64,000 nucleotides of DNA from Fallopia convolvulus (Eukaryota; Streptophyta; Magnoliopsida; Caryophyllales; Polygonaceae): contig OZ024722.1 in the NCBI GenBank assembly GCA_964016875.1, forward strand, positions 18,420,576 to 18,484,575, read 5' to 3'. Below the pieces are notes generated by a model that saw only the letters and a program-made list of their open reading frames with translations, did not search any database and had not been told where the DNA came from. The number at the start of each line of letters is the position of its first letter. Position 1 is the stretch's first letter. Both the position numbers and the translations under genes were made by a program. Positions 44,626 through 55,266 of the stretch are shown in pieces.

Positions 44626-46485
44626 GTGAACCGTAACTCATTGCTTCTTGCTTGTGAACTTCTTACTACTTCGATGACTGGTGTTACAATAGGTACTCTT
44701 TCGGAATCGGGTGAAGGCAACAACGATAACAACAATAACCCACAATTGCAAAATCCGAATCAAAACCAGCCTTTCTCGCCCGAGGCTTTGGCGCGCATAC
44801 AAGAGTTGGAGAGGCTCTTAGCCGAGAGCCAAGCCCAACCCAAGCATACGGTGCCGGGAGCCCATGTTCTCGCCTCGGAGATCCACGCCAACCCAGGCGT
44901 GTCCGCGGATGATATCGCTCGTGCCAACGCCAAGGGGAAGAAGCATGCCCAGCCATCTTCACAATTCGGCACCATGCATCGTATGGAGTCGATCAAAGAA
45001 AGTCGCCAACATGATCGGCACGATAGTGGTCCCCGGACCGCGGATCGCTATCAAATGGAGCGAGATTACCGAGACACACAAGTGTACGACGTATATTCCG
45101 ATGAGGAGTACAACTCCGAGGAGTATAGACGCCAACACATGAGTGGTGATCCGAAGAAAAAGAACAAACAGAAAAAGACACCGGCATATGTTTACGAAAC
45201 CCCAAAGCGGAAGCACGGGGCCAAGTATTACGATGTCGACGCATACAGGGTTGAGGACGACCTCGGGCATCAAAGTGCTCGGAGTCCGTACTCAGATTTT
45301 GAAAATGATTATGAAGAATTTTCTGATTATTCTAACGAGTCGTCTTTTGAGCATCCACATGTGCAGGATCCGGAAGAACTCGACAGCCGGCCTTCGGATT
45401 GGATCCCAACGCCGCACCTAGCCAAAAACCGCAAGGAGTACGACCGAGTCTATGGCTCGGGACACAAGCATGGCTCGAAGGCACGGCGCGACAGGGACCG
45501 TGACGCCCGACGTCCGCGAAGGCCCGATGATGGAGATGATCCCGATGATGGTGACGACGATCCACACCGTCGCGACAGGCGTGCGCACTCGAATCGGCGC
45601 CCTAGCCCTCGGCGCAATCGTGATCGAAGAGATGCACGGGATCCATGCCACAACCGACGTGATATTAAGGTAAAATTCGAGCCCTTTTACGGTTCTTATG
45701 ATCCTGACGTTTTTATCGAGTGGCTGCAGGGTACGGAGCACACGCACCGACATTTAGGTTTTGAGAATGACGAGAAAGTGGAAGTTGTGAATTTGCACTT
45801 CTATGGGGCCGCTAGGACTTGGTGGAACCGATTCGAGTCCGAAAGGATTCGACAAGGCAAACCCCTAATCCGAGAATGGCATCAACTCGTCTACATTTTG
45901 AAGAAAAGGTACATCCCGGCGGATTACAAGGACAAGATGCACATAGAGATTATGCGCATCAAGCAAGGATCGATGACGCCGGAGGAGTATTTTGCCAAGC
46001 TTGAAGACATGTTCTTCAAGGCGGGCATGAGTGTGTCGCCCTGGGTGATGAAGATGAGGTTCATCTCGGGTTTGCGACAATCCATTCAAGATCGCTTGGA
46101 AATTCTTCCAATCAAGGACATCAACAACTTGGTTCACACCGCTATGCAAATTCACAAACAAGAAATGCGAACCAAGTCGGGTTGGTCAAATACGAGGTAT
46201 GTTTCTAACTCTAGTCAATCCGGTTATTCTACTAATCGGGTTGCTCCTTCCTTGCCTAGTGCTTCGACAGGTTCCAAAGCAAAACCGAAGCCACGCCTTC
46301 CAAGGGGCCAGTCGCGCCATGCAGCGCCGAGTCAAGTGTCGATCGAGCACGCGACATGGCGTGCTACAAATGCGGAGGTCGTGGGCACATACAACGGAAC
46401 TGTCCGAATGCAAAGAAAGTGTTATTCACCACACAAGGAGAGCCTTATGACAGTCAAGAAGAGGAGGAAATCGAGCCTCCATTGA
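44626..46485 (+). pseudogene. gag of the CRM-like element, frameshifted before the zinc knuckle
   Basis: Gag forms the particle that packages the RNA. The frame is open for 619 codons. The true start may be the MTGVTIGTLSES methionine at about 44,671. The N-terminal half is acidic, basic and low complexity (DDGDDPDDGDDDPHRRDR). A retrotransposon gag domain spans residues about 345-515 (FEPFYGSYDPDVFIEWLQ, GAARTWWNRFE, GSMTPEEYFAKLEDMFFK). Near 46,300 the register changes: the expected CCHC knuckle lies in another frame, and the last about 60 codons of this frame are meaningless. Confidence 0.85.
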
Positions 46486-47444
46486 TCGCAGGCGCCGAGC
46501 TGGAGTGCGACCCATCGAAGGCTCTCGGCGTGTCCAAGCTTCAATTGGTGACAAGGCGTGCCTTAAGCATGCGCGAGGCACCAAAGACGGATCAAAGGGA
46601 ACAACGTTTCCACACTCGATGCTTGGTGAACAATGTGTCCTTGAGCGTCATAATCGATTCCGGGAGTTGCGCCAATTTCCTCTCCAAAAAAGTAGTTGAT
46701 CACTTCAAGTTGCCGACCACACCTCATCCACAACCGTTCAAGCTCCAATGGATATCCAATGACGGCGGAGATTGGGTCGACAAACAGGTAATCTTCAACT
46801 TTTCTATTGGTCAATATTCAGATTCCATTCTTTGTGACGTAACGCCAATGGACGCCACACATCTTATGTTGGGGCGCCCATGGCAATACGATCGTCACGT
46901 GCTTCACGACGGGTATTTGAATACTTACATGTTCAATTACCACGGGAAGCGTGTGACCCTCTTACCTATGTCGCCTAGTGAAGCTTTACAGGATGAAGCC
47001 GAAAGGCAACGACAAAAGGCTAGCGACAACGGCACCGGCGCACCACACACGACGCCAACGGCGTCCAAGGGTGTTTCTGGTGCCAACACTCCTAAAAACA
47101 GTGATGAAGATGGAAAAGATGGAAAATGCCGACAGAAGATGGAGTCGGGCCGACAGTTCGCATCTCGGGGCATCGGCAACGCGTCGAACGCCGCGGATTT
47201 CAACAAACAAGGGCTTCAGCAATTTTCTGGTGATTCCATAGGCGTTTCTGGTGGCAAACAAGTTAAAATTGAATTTCCACCAGATTTGAAGAAAAAACGC
47301 CAAGGAGAAGTGAATTTGAGCAAGGGACCGCCGAGTGAGTCCCCTAGCGTCGCGCAACACGTCGTCGCTGCACGAAAACTTGGATTTCATGAACTACGGG
47401 ACGAATTTCACGGCGTTTCCAGGGGCATTCTTCCACAAATTTAA
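46320..47444 (+). pseudogene. Zinc knuckle and protease of the CRM-like gag-pol
   Basis: In the third forward frame, CYKCGGRGHIQRNC (C-X2-C-X4-H-X4-C) starts at about 46,362. An aspartic protease follows, with the active-site IIDSGS near residue 101 counted from the ATG at 46,356, and the conserved LMLGRPWQYDRHVLHDGY stretch. A long charged linker with runs of Gln, Ser and Gly follows, and a TAA at 47,442 stops the frame. The D-S-G form instead of D-T-G is common in plant gypsy elements. Confidence 0.8.
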
Positions 47445-50096
47445 GAGGCTACATCATGTCAAAGAAACTCCCCAGACACTACTCGTTCGAGTTCCGACGC
47501 CGAGCCACCTTTGCTTGGCACATGCCAGGATCGTCTACTCTTAGCCAGGTATCGGGACGTCAAAAAATCTATCCAGGGGAGTCTTTCTTGTTTCATACTT
47601 TTTCCCCTTCTTTCTATTACAAAATCTGTGAACTCTTCACTTCCGTCTTCTATTGTTTCTATTTTGAAGGAATTTGAAGACATAATGTCGGATGAGCTAC
47701 CGAAGGGATTGCCACCGATCTGAGGGATCAAGCACAAGATCGATCTAATGCCAGGCGCATCCCTCCCTAATCGAGTTGCCTATAGGACTTCTCCAAAGGA
47801 AACCGAGGAGCTACAACGACAAGTTCAAGAGCTATTGGACAAGGGCTTTGTCCGTGAATCCTTGAGCCCATGCGCAGTGCCGATGATCCTTGTGCCAAAG
47901 AAGGATGGTTCGTGGCGTATGTGCGTCGATTGCCAAGCCATTAATCAGATTACGGTGAAGTACAGGCATCCCATACCGCGGCTCGATGACATGATTGATG
48001 AGCTCCACGGCGCCACCTTGTTTTCCAAGATAGATCTCCGGAGCGGATACCACCAAATCCGGATGCATGAAGGCGACGAGTGGAAGACCGCATTTAAAAC
48101 CAAGCATGGTTTGTACGAATGGCTTGTCATGCCTTTTGGCTTGACAAACGCCCCTAGTACTTTTATGCGGTTAATGAATTTTGTGTTTAGAAAAATTTTA
48201 GGACGTTTTGTCATTGTGTATTTTGACGACATTTTGGTTTTTTCTAGAGACTTGGACTCTCACGCGAGGCACCTTAGGTTGGTGTTAGAATGCCTTCGCG
48301 AACATTCTTTGTATGTAAACTTGGACAAGTGTTCGTTTTGCACGGACACGACGAATTTTCTTGGGTTCGTCGTGTCCAAGGATGGGCTGAAAGTGGATGA
48401 CGACAAGATCCGCGCCATCCGAGAGTGCCCCACCCCTACGACCCCAACGATGGTTCGATCCTTCTTAGGGCTCGCAGGGTTCTATCGGCGTTTCGTCAAG
48501 GACTTTAGTTCCATCATCGGGCCACTCCACAACCTCACCAAGAAGGTAGCCACAATCAAGTGGATGCCGCACCATGAGGCCGCCTTTCAGGCCTTAAAAT
48601 CTGCTTTGTGTAGCACTCCGGTCTTGCAATTGCCAGACTTCACTAAGCGCTTCGAGGTCGAGTGCGACGCCTCTGACTATGGCATAGGCGGATTACTCCT
48701 CCAAGAGAGTCGCCCCATTGCATACTTTAGTGAGAAACTTACGGGGGCAACTCTGAATTACCCGACGTATGACAAGGAGTTGTACGCACTTATTCGGGTT
48801 CTTAAGACATGGCAGCATTACCTTTGGCCTAGCGAGTTCGTGATTCACACGGACCACGCCGCCTTAGCGTATCTCAAGAGTCAAACGACTCTCAATAGAC
48901 GCCATGCTCGGTGGGTGGAGTTTATGGAAACTTTTCCATATATCATCGCCCATAAGAAAGGAAAGGAAAATGTCGTGGCAGATGCTCTGTCACGCAGGTA
49001 TGTCCACTTAACCCAACTGCAGGCCAATTTGCTCGGGTTCTCCTTGATTAAGGAGTTATATTTGCATAATCCATTTTTTAAACCGATCATGGAGAACCTC
49101 GAGCAAAGTCGAATCCATGAGTCCTACTTTTTGGATAATGGATACCTCTATCGAGCCGGCAAGCTTTGCATTCCGGCCTCATCTGTGAGGCATCTATTAC
49201 TCAAAGAGGCTCATGACGGTCGAGGCCATTTTCGCATAGCCAAAACCCTAGCAGCACTTCGTGAACATTTCTTTTGGCCACACATGGCCTCCGATGTCCA
49301 CAAGTATTGCCGAGGTTGTGTGCCGTGCCAAACTGCTAAATCGAGGTCTCAACCTCATGGCCTATACACACCCTTGCCAATCCCGGATACCCCGTGGGAA
49401 GATCTCTCCATGGATTTTATCACGGGCCTTCCAATGACAAGGCGCGGAAAAGATTCGATCTTTGTAATTGTGGACCGTTTCTCCAAAATGCCTCACTTCG
49501 TGCCATGCAAAGGAAACAACAATGCGACCGAAATCGCAAACTTGTTTTTTGAGCATGTCGGGAAGTTACATGGCGTGCCTCGCACTATTGTTAGTGATCG
49601 AGACACGAAATTTTGTAGTCATTTTTGGAGAACACTTTGGGGAAAGCTCGGGACACAATTACTGTTTTCAACCTCTTATCATCCCCAAACCGATGGTCAG
49701 ACTGAGGTGACCAATCGGACCCTGGGCACCCTTCTACGGACGGTGCTAAAAAATAACCCACTCTGGTGGGAGGATCTAATCCCTTTTGTTGAGTTTGCAT
49801 ATAACAGGTCCAAACACTCGGCTACTAGGAAGACGCCATTCGAGATCGTCTACGGCCTCAACCAATACTCTCCTATGGATCTTGTTCCTCGACCCTTGAA
49901 GAATGGCGAGCACATCGACGCATCACACCGCGCCGACGCCATACGCCGATTGCATGAGAGGACGAGGACCCAATTGGAGCGTCGGGCAAGTCAATATGAG
50001 GCGCAGCATAACAAGGGAAGGAAGCGGCTGGTTTTCAACCCTGGAGATCTCGTTTGGTTACATCTTTGCAAGGACCATTTTCCGGACTCTCGGTAG
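47445..50096 (+). pseudogene. Reverse transcriptase, RNase H and integrase of the CRM-like element, with in-frame stops
   Basis: The frame continues from the protease after the TAA at 47,442, is broken again by TGA at 47,721, then is open from the ATG at 47,748 for 782 codons. Counting from there: reverse transcriptase residues about 30-230 with catalytic YFDD at 158-161; RNase H from about 300 (ECDASDYGIGGLLLQ, LYALIRVLKTWQHYL, VVADALSRR). Integrase has a zinc-binding part at about 485-525 (HDGRGHF, CRGCVPCQ) and a core from about 545 (LSMDFITG, IVSDRDTKF, YHPQTDGQTEVTNR). The C-terminal part is cut by TAG at 50,094. The TGA fits a CGA-to-TGA change, as expected from methyl-cytosine deamination. 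Confidence 0.92.
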
Positions 50097-50618
50097 ACAA
50101 AGCTTCATCAACGAGGAGACGGCCCTTTCAAAGTCTTGGAACGGATTGGGGACAACGCTTACAAGATCGACCTTCTAGGCAAGTATTCGGTGGATTCTAC
50201 TGTCAATGTCGCCGATCTCTCCCCCTATGTTGAGCCAGCTTATGAGGAAACGGGGACGTTTCCCAACCAAGTGGGGGAGGGTGATGCGACCCCCGTCATG
50301 GATGCTAGCCAGGAGGACGACGCATTCACACTTCGCTCGGATGGCCCCATCACTCGTGCCAGGACTCGAGCAATCCAGGCCGCGACACAATCACTTGTGG
50401 CGCGCCTTTCCGCAGGCCACGGCGCGCCCCTCGTCGCGCCGACGCACACTGCCTTGTGCGTCCTCGGCGTCGAGGAAACTCGACTCGAGCCAACGGTGAC
50501 AACCTCCAACCCCTTGCCACCATCGGACTCGAGTCGTGCACCGTGCCATGGATCGCATCTTGAGGTTCTCACGACCCCCGCGCCAGCGTCTTCGCTAGCG
50601 CCCTTGTCCGCGCCCTAA
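50097..50618 (+). pseudogene. C-terminal end of CRM-like pol, extending through the polypurine tract into the 3' LTR
   Basis: The pol frame resumes after the TAG with KLHQRGDGPFKVLERIGDN and NVADLSPYV, standard for the end of chromovirus integrase. It then crosses the purine tract at 50,271-50,281 without a stop and enters the LTR as GDATPVMDASQEDD, GPITRARTRAIQAATQ, ending at 50,616. A GPITRA-type stretch is common at the extreme C terminus of plant gypsy pol proteins, so LTR-encoded coding is plausible. CRM elements are known for this arrangement. Confidence 0.75.
50269..50281 (+). promoter_or_regulatory. Polypurine tract of the CRM-like element
   Basis: AAGTGGGGGAGGG directly precedes the LTR start TGATGCG. 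It serves as the plus-strand primer and is also translated within pol. Confidence 0.85.
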
Positions 50619-51145
50619 CGCGCACCAGCGCCGTGTCACAAGCCTCGCCGCGCCGCGCCAGCCCTTGTCGCGACACTGCGAGCACGGTCACGGACGACCT
50701 ATCCATTTTTAGTAGTTTTTTGCACTCTTTCCATTATAGAACATTGCTATTAGTAGTTTTATGGATTTAGTAAGAGTTTAATGGGCCTTGCGCCTATGAT
50801 TTATGGACTTGCGCCGTTGGGCTTGGATCTGCGCATCCCCCCTAGGCGCGCCGCACTTATTAGGGTTTTCTAGCTTATTTCTTGTGTCGCCTCTCTATAT
50901 AAGGAGGCTTAGGATTATGTTTTCATGCAGCGCACATTAGGGTTTAATAAAGTAGAGGTTTGCTCCTTATTTTGCCCTAGTGCCATTGCGTCGCCCCATA
51001 TATTGTCATTCAAAGCTCTCGTCTTCTCAATTGTCTTGTGTGATCGTGCCATAATTCAATCAATCAAGTCTTCTGCTTCGCTAATTCGAGACCTAATACT
51101 CAAACACCACGCCGATCCGTCGCATCCCATACGAGGGACGCATCA
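50282..51145 (+). repeat. 3' LTR of the CRM-like element
   Basis: Matches the 5' LTR throughout with scattered single-base differences. The 5' part encodes the end of pol. The TATA-like CTCTATATAAGGAGG recurs at about 50,892. Confidence 0.93.
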
Positions 51146-51234
51146 CACCCCTCGCTCCCCACTTAGGGTTGGAAACTCTCGGTTCTAAGAGCGCTAATCC
51201 ACCCATCGCTTCCCGCTTTGGGTTGGAAACTCTC
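51146..51234 (+). repeat. Tandem array 3, right part
   Basis: Starts with the target duplication CACCC and continues CTCGCTCCCC, completing the 54-bp unit that was cut at 43,103. One more unit follows, then a transition in the middle of a unit (GGAAACTCTCAAAGGACGAG) into array 4. Confidence 0.9.
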
Positions 51235-52080
51235 AAAGGACGAGGTCCTAACTCTCTAAGCGAACGAGGTTCGCTAAAAGGACGAGGTCCTAACTCTCTA
51301 AGCGAACGAGGTTCACTAACTCTCAAGAGGACGAGGTCCTAACTCTCTAAGCAAACAAAGTTCGCTAACTCTCAAGGGACGAGGTGCTAACTCTCTAAGC
51401 GAACGAGGTTTGCTAACTCTCAAGAGGACGAGGTCCTAACTCTCTAAGCGAACGAGGTTCGCTAACTCTCAAAGGACGAGGTCCTAACTCTCTAAGCGAA
51501 CGAGGTTCGCTAACTCTCAAGAAGACGAGGTCCTAACTCTCTAAGCGAACGAGGTTTGCTAACTCTCAAGAGGACGAGGTCCTAACTCTCTAAGCGAACG
51601 AGGTTCACTAACTCCCAGAGGGCGAGGTCCTAACTTTCGAAGCGAACGAGGTTCGCTAACTCTCAAAGGACGAGGTCCTAACTTCATAAGGGAACGAGGT
51701 TCGCTAACTCTCAAGAGGACGAGGTCCTAACTCTTTAAGCGAACGAGGTTCTCTAACTCTCAGAGGGCGAGGTCCTAACTTTCTAAGCGAACGAGATTCG
51801 CTAACTCTCAAAGGACGAGGTCCTAACTTCCTAAGTGAACGAGGTTCGCTAACTCTCAAAGGACGAGGTCCTAACTCTCTAAGAGAACGAGGTTCGCTAA
51901 ATCTCAAGAGGACGAGGTCCTAACTCTCTAAGCGAACGAGGTTTGCTAACTCTCAAGAGGACGAGGTCCTAACTTTCTAAGCGAACGAGGCTCGCTAACT
52001 CTCAAAGGACGAGGTCTTAACTCTCTAAGCGAACGAGGTTTGCTGACTCTCAAAGGACGAAGTCCTCTAATAATATAAAA
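51235..52080 (+). repeat. Tandem array 4, unit about 48-50 bp, about 17 copies
   Basis: Each unit has AGGACGAGGTCCT (5-bp arms, GAG loop), then AACTCTCTA, then AGCGAACGAGGTTCGCT (7-bp arms, GAG loop), then AACTCTCAA. Units vary by indels in the AAGAGG/AAAGG junction. Several point changes fall in one arm only (for example GTTTGCT). The unit layout parallels array B of copy 1 (GGGACGAGGTCCC plus CCCGAGCGAGGCTCGGG), with different stem sequences. Confidence 0.95.
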
Positions 52081-52259
52081 GGCGAGGTTTGCTAAACTCT
52101 CTAAAGGGTCGAGGTCCCAACTCTCAAAAAATGCGTAAACTCCACCTAGTCTCGAGTTTAGATCGCGTTGCACATAACACCCGCGCTTGATACGGGACTT
52201 GCGCACCTGTTCATTGTCTCAATGTCCTCGTGGAACGAGGACACCAGGCCAAGGGGTTG
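52081..52259 (+). promoter_or_regulatory. 3' internal end and polypurine tract of copy 2
   Basis: Unique sequence with a GAGTTTAGATCGCGTTGC block and a perfect dyad GTCCTCGTGGAACGAGGAC (8-bp arms, GGA loop) at about 52,223-52,241. The tract CCAAGGGGTTG ends at 52,259, immediately before the LTR. Confidence 0.7.
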
Positions 52260-52902
52260 TGATGGTGCGCAAAATAACCGCTAAATAATCAATGGGTATT
52301 TAGCAAAGTATAAAAGGGAAAATGGGTAAAATACCGTGATCAAACGTAATACAACATGCTTGAATTTGCATGTGGTGCGAGTGATTGATGGGCTCGCCCC
52401 ATCAAAATGTGGCATGTGGGCCATTGCTCGAATTCAACCTGCGCACTATACAAATTCAACGAGATTGTTGAATTTGTCAAAGATCAATTTTGGCCACGTG
52501 ATTACTTTCCACATCGAACAATATATATATATGCAAGCATGTAGGTGCATTAATTGGTAAAGAAGGCAAATTCATGCACATCCCACATCGGCAAAAGGTG
52601 AAAATGGCCAACAGTTAATTACTCTAAATAAAGGTGGAGCAAGGCAATAAGTGAGGTCGAAAATCCCCTCTGGCTCGAGAACTATCTCGTTTGCCAAAGC
52701 TCGACGTGTTTGATCTCCGAGTGAGATCGCGCTATTTACGGTATAAAGTCTAAAGGCTTTATTTGTAAAGAGTACAAAAACAACCGGGTTAGGGGTGGGG
52801 AGGAGGAATAATCCACGTACGAACCGTTTGGTTGTACGAAATTCCCGAGAGTTAGTATTATTAAAATCCCGTTTATAGCGCGTATTATATCGGGTTTCAA
52901 CA
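52260..52902 (+). repeat. 3' LTR of repeat-rich element copy 2 (643 bp)
   Basis: TGATGGTGCG to GGGTTTCAACA, followed by ATTGT. Few differences from the 5' LTR apart from the TA run. Confidence 0.9.
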
Positions 52903-54770
52903 ATTGTAGTTTATCACAACAAATTTACCCTTTTGCCCCTCATTATCATACTCATCCTGTTTCTTCTATTTTGCCTTTTCATTGTCGGTGGCCTCAATAG
53001 AGAGCCCTTTTCTGAGTTTTCTCCAAAGAAACCAAAATGACAAGACCACATCCCCAAACACAACTAGAGTCGGGGGGTGTTCAAGGGCTTTCTTTCACCC
53101 TTTGATTTCTCTAATATCACATTTTTTTTGTCGAGTGTTCTATTAACAACATCAATAGGGTTTAAGGGTGAATAATTGAGTAATTGAGTTTTGACCTTGT
53201 TCTAACTTCTATGTAGGGATTGTTTAACAAGAATTAGCTTCAAAGGCTAGGGTTCCCGACAAATGTAGTGGGGCCTTGGTTCAACAATAATCCCAATTGA
53301 GGAATCTCGTTGGTGAGATTATTGTGTCCGAGGTCCAGGCTCATCATTACTAGAAGAAGGTCGTAAAAAGGAGAGATTTGGCTGGTTTAGGATAAATTTA
53401 GGGCTCCTGAAAGCAAAGTGAGGTCGCTCACTCAAATAGAAGAGATTCGTTGAGGAGATTAGAAGAGAGATCTGAGTAAGAGAGGCCAAAGAGGGAGGCA
53501 ATTAAGGCAAGATTGCACCGGAGAAGGAGTTTTGGGAGAGGTCAAGTGACACGAGCTGAGGTTGCATTGAAAAGGTGGGTGGGGATGGGCATGAAGAAGT
53601 TATTCCGTGAGAGGGAGAAGCGTTGGAGAAAAGCAAGTGCACCATGTTCAAGGTAGTCGGTGAACCTCCTACCAAAGAGTGAGAGTGAGATTATGTCGTC
53701 TAAATTTAGAGTGAATTACAAAGAAGAGGGAAACAAAAGACAAGGACGAGCTTGATGTGGAGATAACAACTTTCTTCCATGGATTTCTTCCTGTTTCTTT
53801 CCCCTCACAAGAAAAAAGGAAAGGAGGAAGAAGATGTAGATCTCGTTAAATTTACCCATAAAGTTAAATTATAACTCTATTGAAGCACATTTCAGGTAAA
53901 ATGTGTAATTCATTTATCTATTTATCATGAAATTATTTTTGGAATTTATATACACATAATTTTTTTGTTTTGGTAATACACAAAGAAGTTATGTCCGTCT
54001 TTGTTGCACACCCAAAACTTCTAAATGCATAGTTGTCACTTGTCATGTGCCTCTTTTTTTTCTCATTGTCATGCCATAATCTTAATTTGTTATCCAGATC
54101 ATCCATGTTTATGAATTCATTTCTCATACCCACGTACTGGTTTGTAGTTGTGCAAGGAAGGTTTGGAGTGGATAATAACCAAAATTTTTACTAAAAACAT
54201 AATTTATCAAATTTAAGATTGTAATGTCACATAAAATACAATTACAACCTCGGAATTCATCTATATTCTGATTTCAACCGACATAAGTAACACATAAACA
54301 CCTTAATAATTAATATATAGAAATCACTAATAAAATGTAGCTCTTAATTAATTTTTTTTGAAGTGTCTCCTTCGATATTAAGAAATAGTGTACTCGGTCT
54401 CTAAATGATATAAATAATGTCCGAGAAAGTTAAAAAAAATGATAAACCACTTGAGATTTTCAACATTTAGGAAATTTATTTATTGACCAAATAAATATAA
54501 TATCTGTTCTAGGTGACTAAAAATCAAGAACTATGGTAAGGAGCCCTAATTAAGCGAGCATAAGCTAAGTTCTGAGCTTTCGATCTGGAGCGCTAGTGGG
54601 CCCATGTATAGAAAAAAACGACTAAAGTTTGGGCCGACACATAATGTTTGTTGCGACAGAAGATTGCGCCCCCATGATATAGTACATATGTAACTATTGA
54701 GTAGTCCAATTATTAGTTGAACAGTTGTACAATTAGTCAATGTAATAAAGTTAGTGGTTAACTATAGTTA
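52903..54770. other. About 1.9 kb unassigned
   Basis: Mixed, mostly non-coding sequence. Short frames at 53,319-53,501 and 53,933-54,133 show no family resemblance. No ends or duplications were found. This is the right flank of the repeat-rich element. Confidence 0.3.
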
Positions 54771-54889
54771 GAGCATCTCCAACAGATGCTCTAAAATTTA
54801 CCCCAAAATGGAGAACCAATAGTCATTTTCTCTAAAAAAAAATTCAATCCAATTCCAATAGATTCCCTATTTTAGAGAACACTGCATTT
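54771..54889 (+). mobile_element. Left end of a Harbinger/Tourist-like MITE
   Basis: GAGCATCTCCAACAGATGCTC after TTA, then CCAAAATGGAGAACCAATAG and TTCTCTA phrases in the same order as in the MITE at 56,679. The element stops at a T run at about 54,889, so it is truncated or interrupted. Confidence 0.5.
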
Positions 54890-55250
54890 TTTTGATAAGG
54901 TAAGAATTCAGAATACCAAACATGCTTGGTAATCCGAGAGGCCGTAATAAAACGGCTAATAGAGTCAAAGACAAGCAGGAAAAGCTATGAAAGGTACAAA
55001 ACTCCGAAAAAAAAGAACTAAAACGAGTTTGAGATTGGGGTGCGTAAAGCACTATAAGAATAGCACCGCAGGCAACAGGTCGACCCCTCTTGGGCGTGCG
55101 AAACGGACTAATGACGTTCCCTCCACCGAGATGAAGGATCTTCAGAAGCCTCAAAGCACCAAGCAACCTGGCCTAATACAACTCGGTCCAATGTCAAACT
55201 CAGCTCTAACTCCTCGGAATAAAAGTACATTAAATAAGCCTCGAGCTAAC
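54890..55250 (-). mobile_element. Possible LINE 3'-end fragment, minus strand
   Basis: On the minus strand the sequence ends CTTACCTTATCAAAAAAAA, an A tail preceded by a motif common at plant LINE 3' ends. The upstream part encodes nothing clear. No target duplication was identified, so this is tentative. Confidence 0.3.
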
Positions 55251-55266
55251 CTGCAAGAAAAGAAGT

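Larger units (their letters stand above)
43104..51145 (+). mobile_element. CRM-like Ty3/gypsy chromovirus, full length but mutated (8042 bp)
   Basis: LTRs of 862 and 864 bp with ends TGATGCG...CGCATCA, target duplication CACCC (43,099-43,103 and 51,146-51,150), Met-tRNA primer site and polypurine tract. The order is gag, zinc knuckle, protease, reverse transcriptase, RNase H, integrase. The reverse transcriptase wording (ESLSPCAVPMILVPKKDGSW) and the pol frame running into the 3' LTR suggest the CRM clade of plant chromoviruses, known for centromere preference. Clade assignment by eye only. A frameshift in gag and three pol stops make it non-functional. Confidence 0.88.
41059..52902 (+). mobile_element. 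Tandem-repeat-rich non-autonomous LTR element carrying a nested CRM-like element (copy 2)
   Basis: LTRs at 41,059-41,729 and 52,260-52,902, flanks ATTAT / ATTGT (4 of 5 identical), primer site after the 5' LTR and purine tract before the 3' LTR. With the nested 8042-bp element and one 5-bp duplication removed, the element is about 3.8 kb, and its interior is almost wholly tandem arrays of four kinds. No gag or pol of its own is visible. Tandem repeats in non-coding regions are known from some plant Ty3/gypsy lineages, especially Tat 3' regions. Whether this family belongs there is not shown. Copy 1 lies at 536-4163. Confidence 0.85.

Noticed and set aside
44684..45753. Minus-strand frames across CRM-like gag
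   Set aside because: Shadows of the GC-rich gag coding sequence on the opposite strand.
51093..52206. Repetitive minus-strand frames with RSLRELGPRPL-type peptides
   Set aside because: They follow the period of array 4 and have no support beyond the lack of stops.
53319..54133. Short frames as possible host genes
   Set aside because: Under 70 codons, no recognisable domain, no supporting structure.
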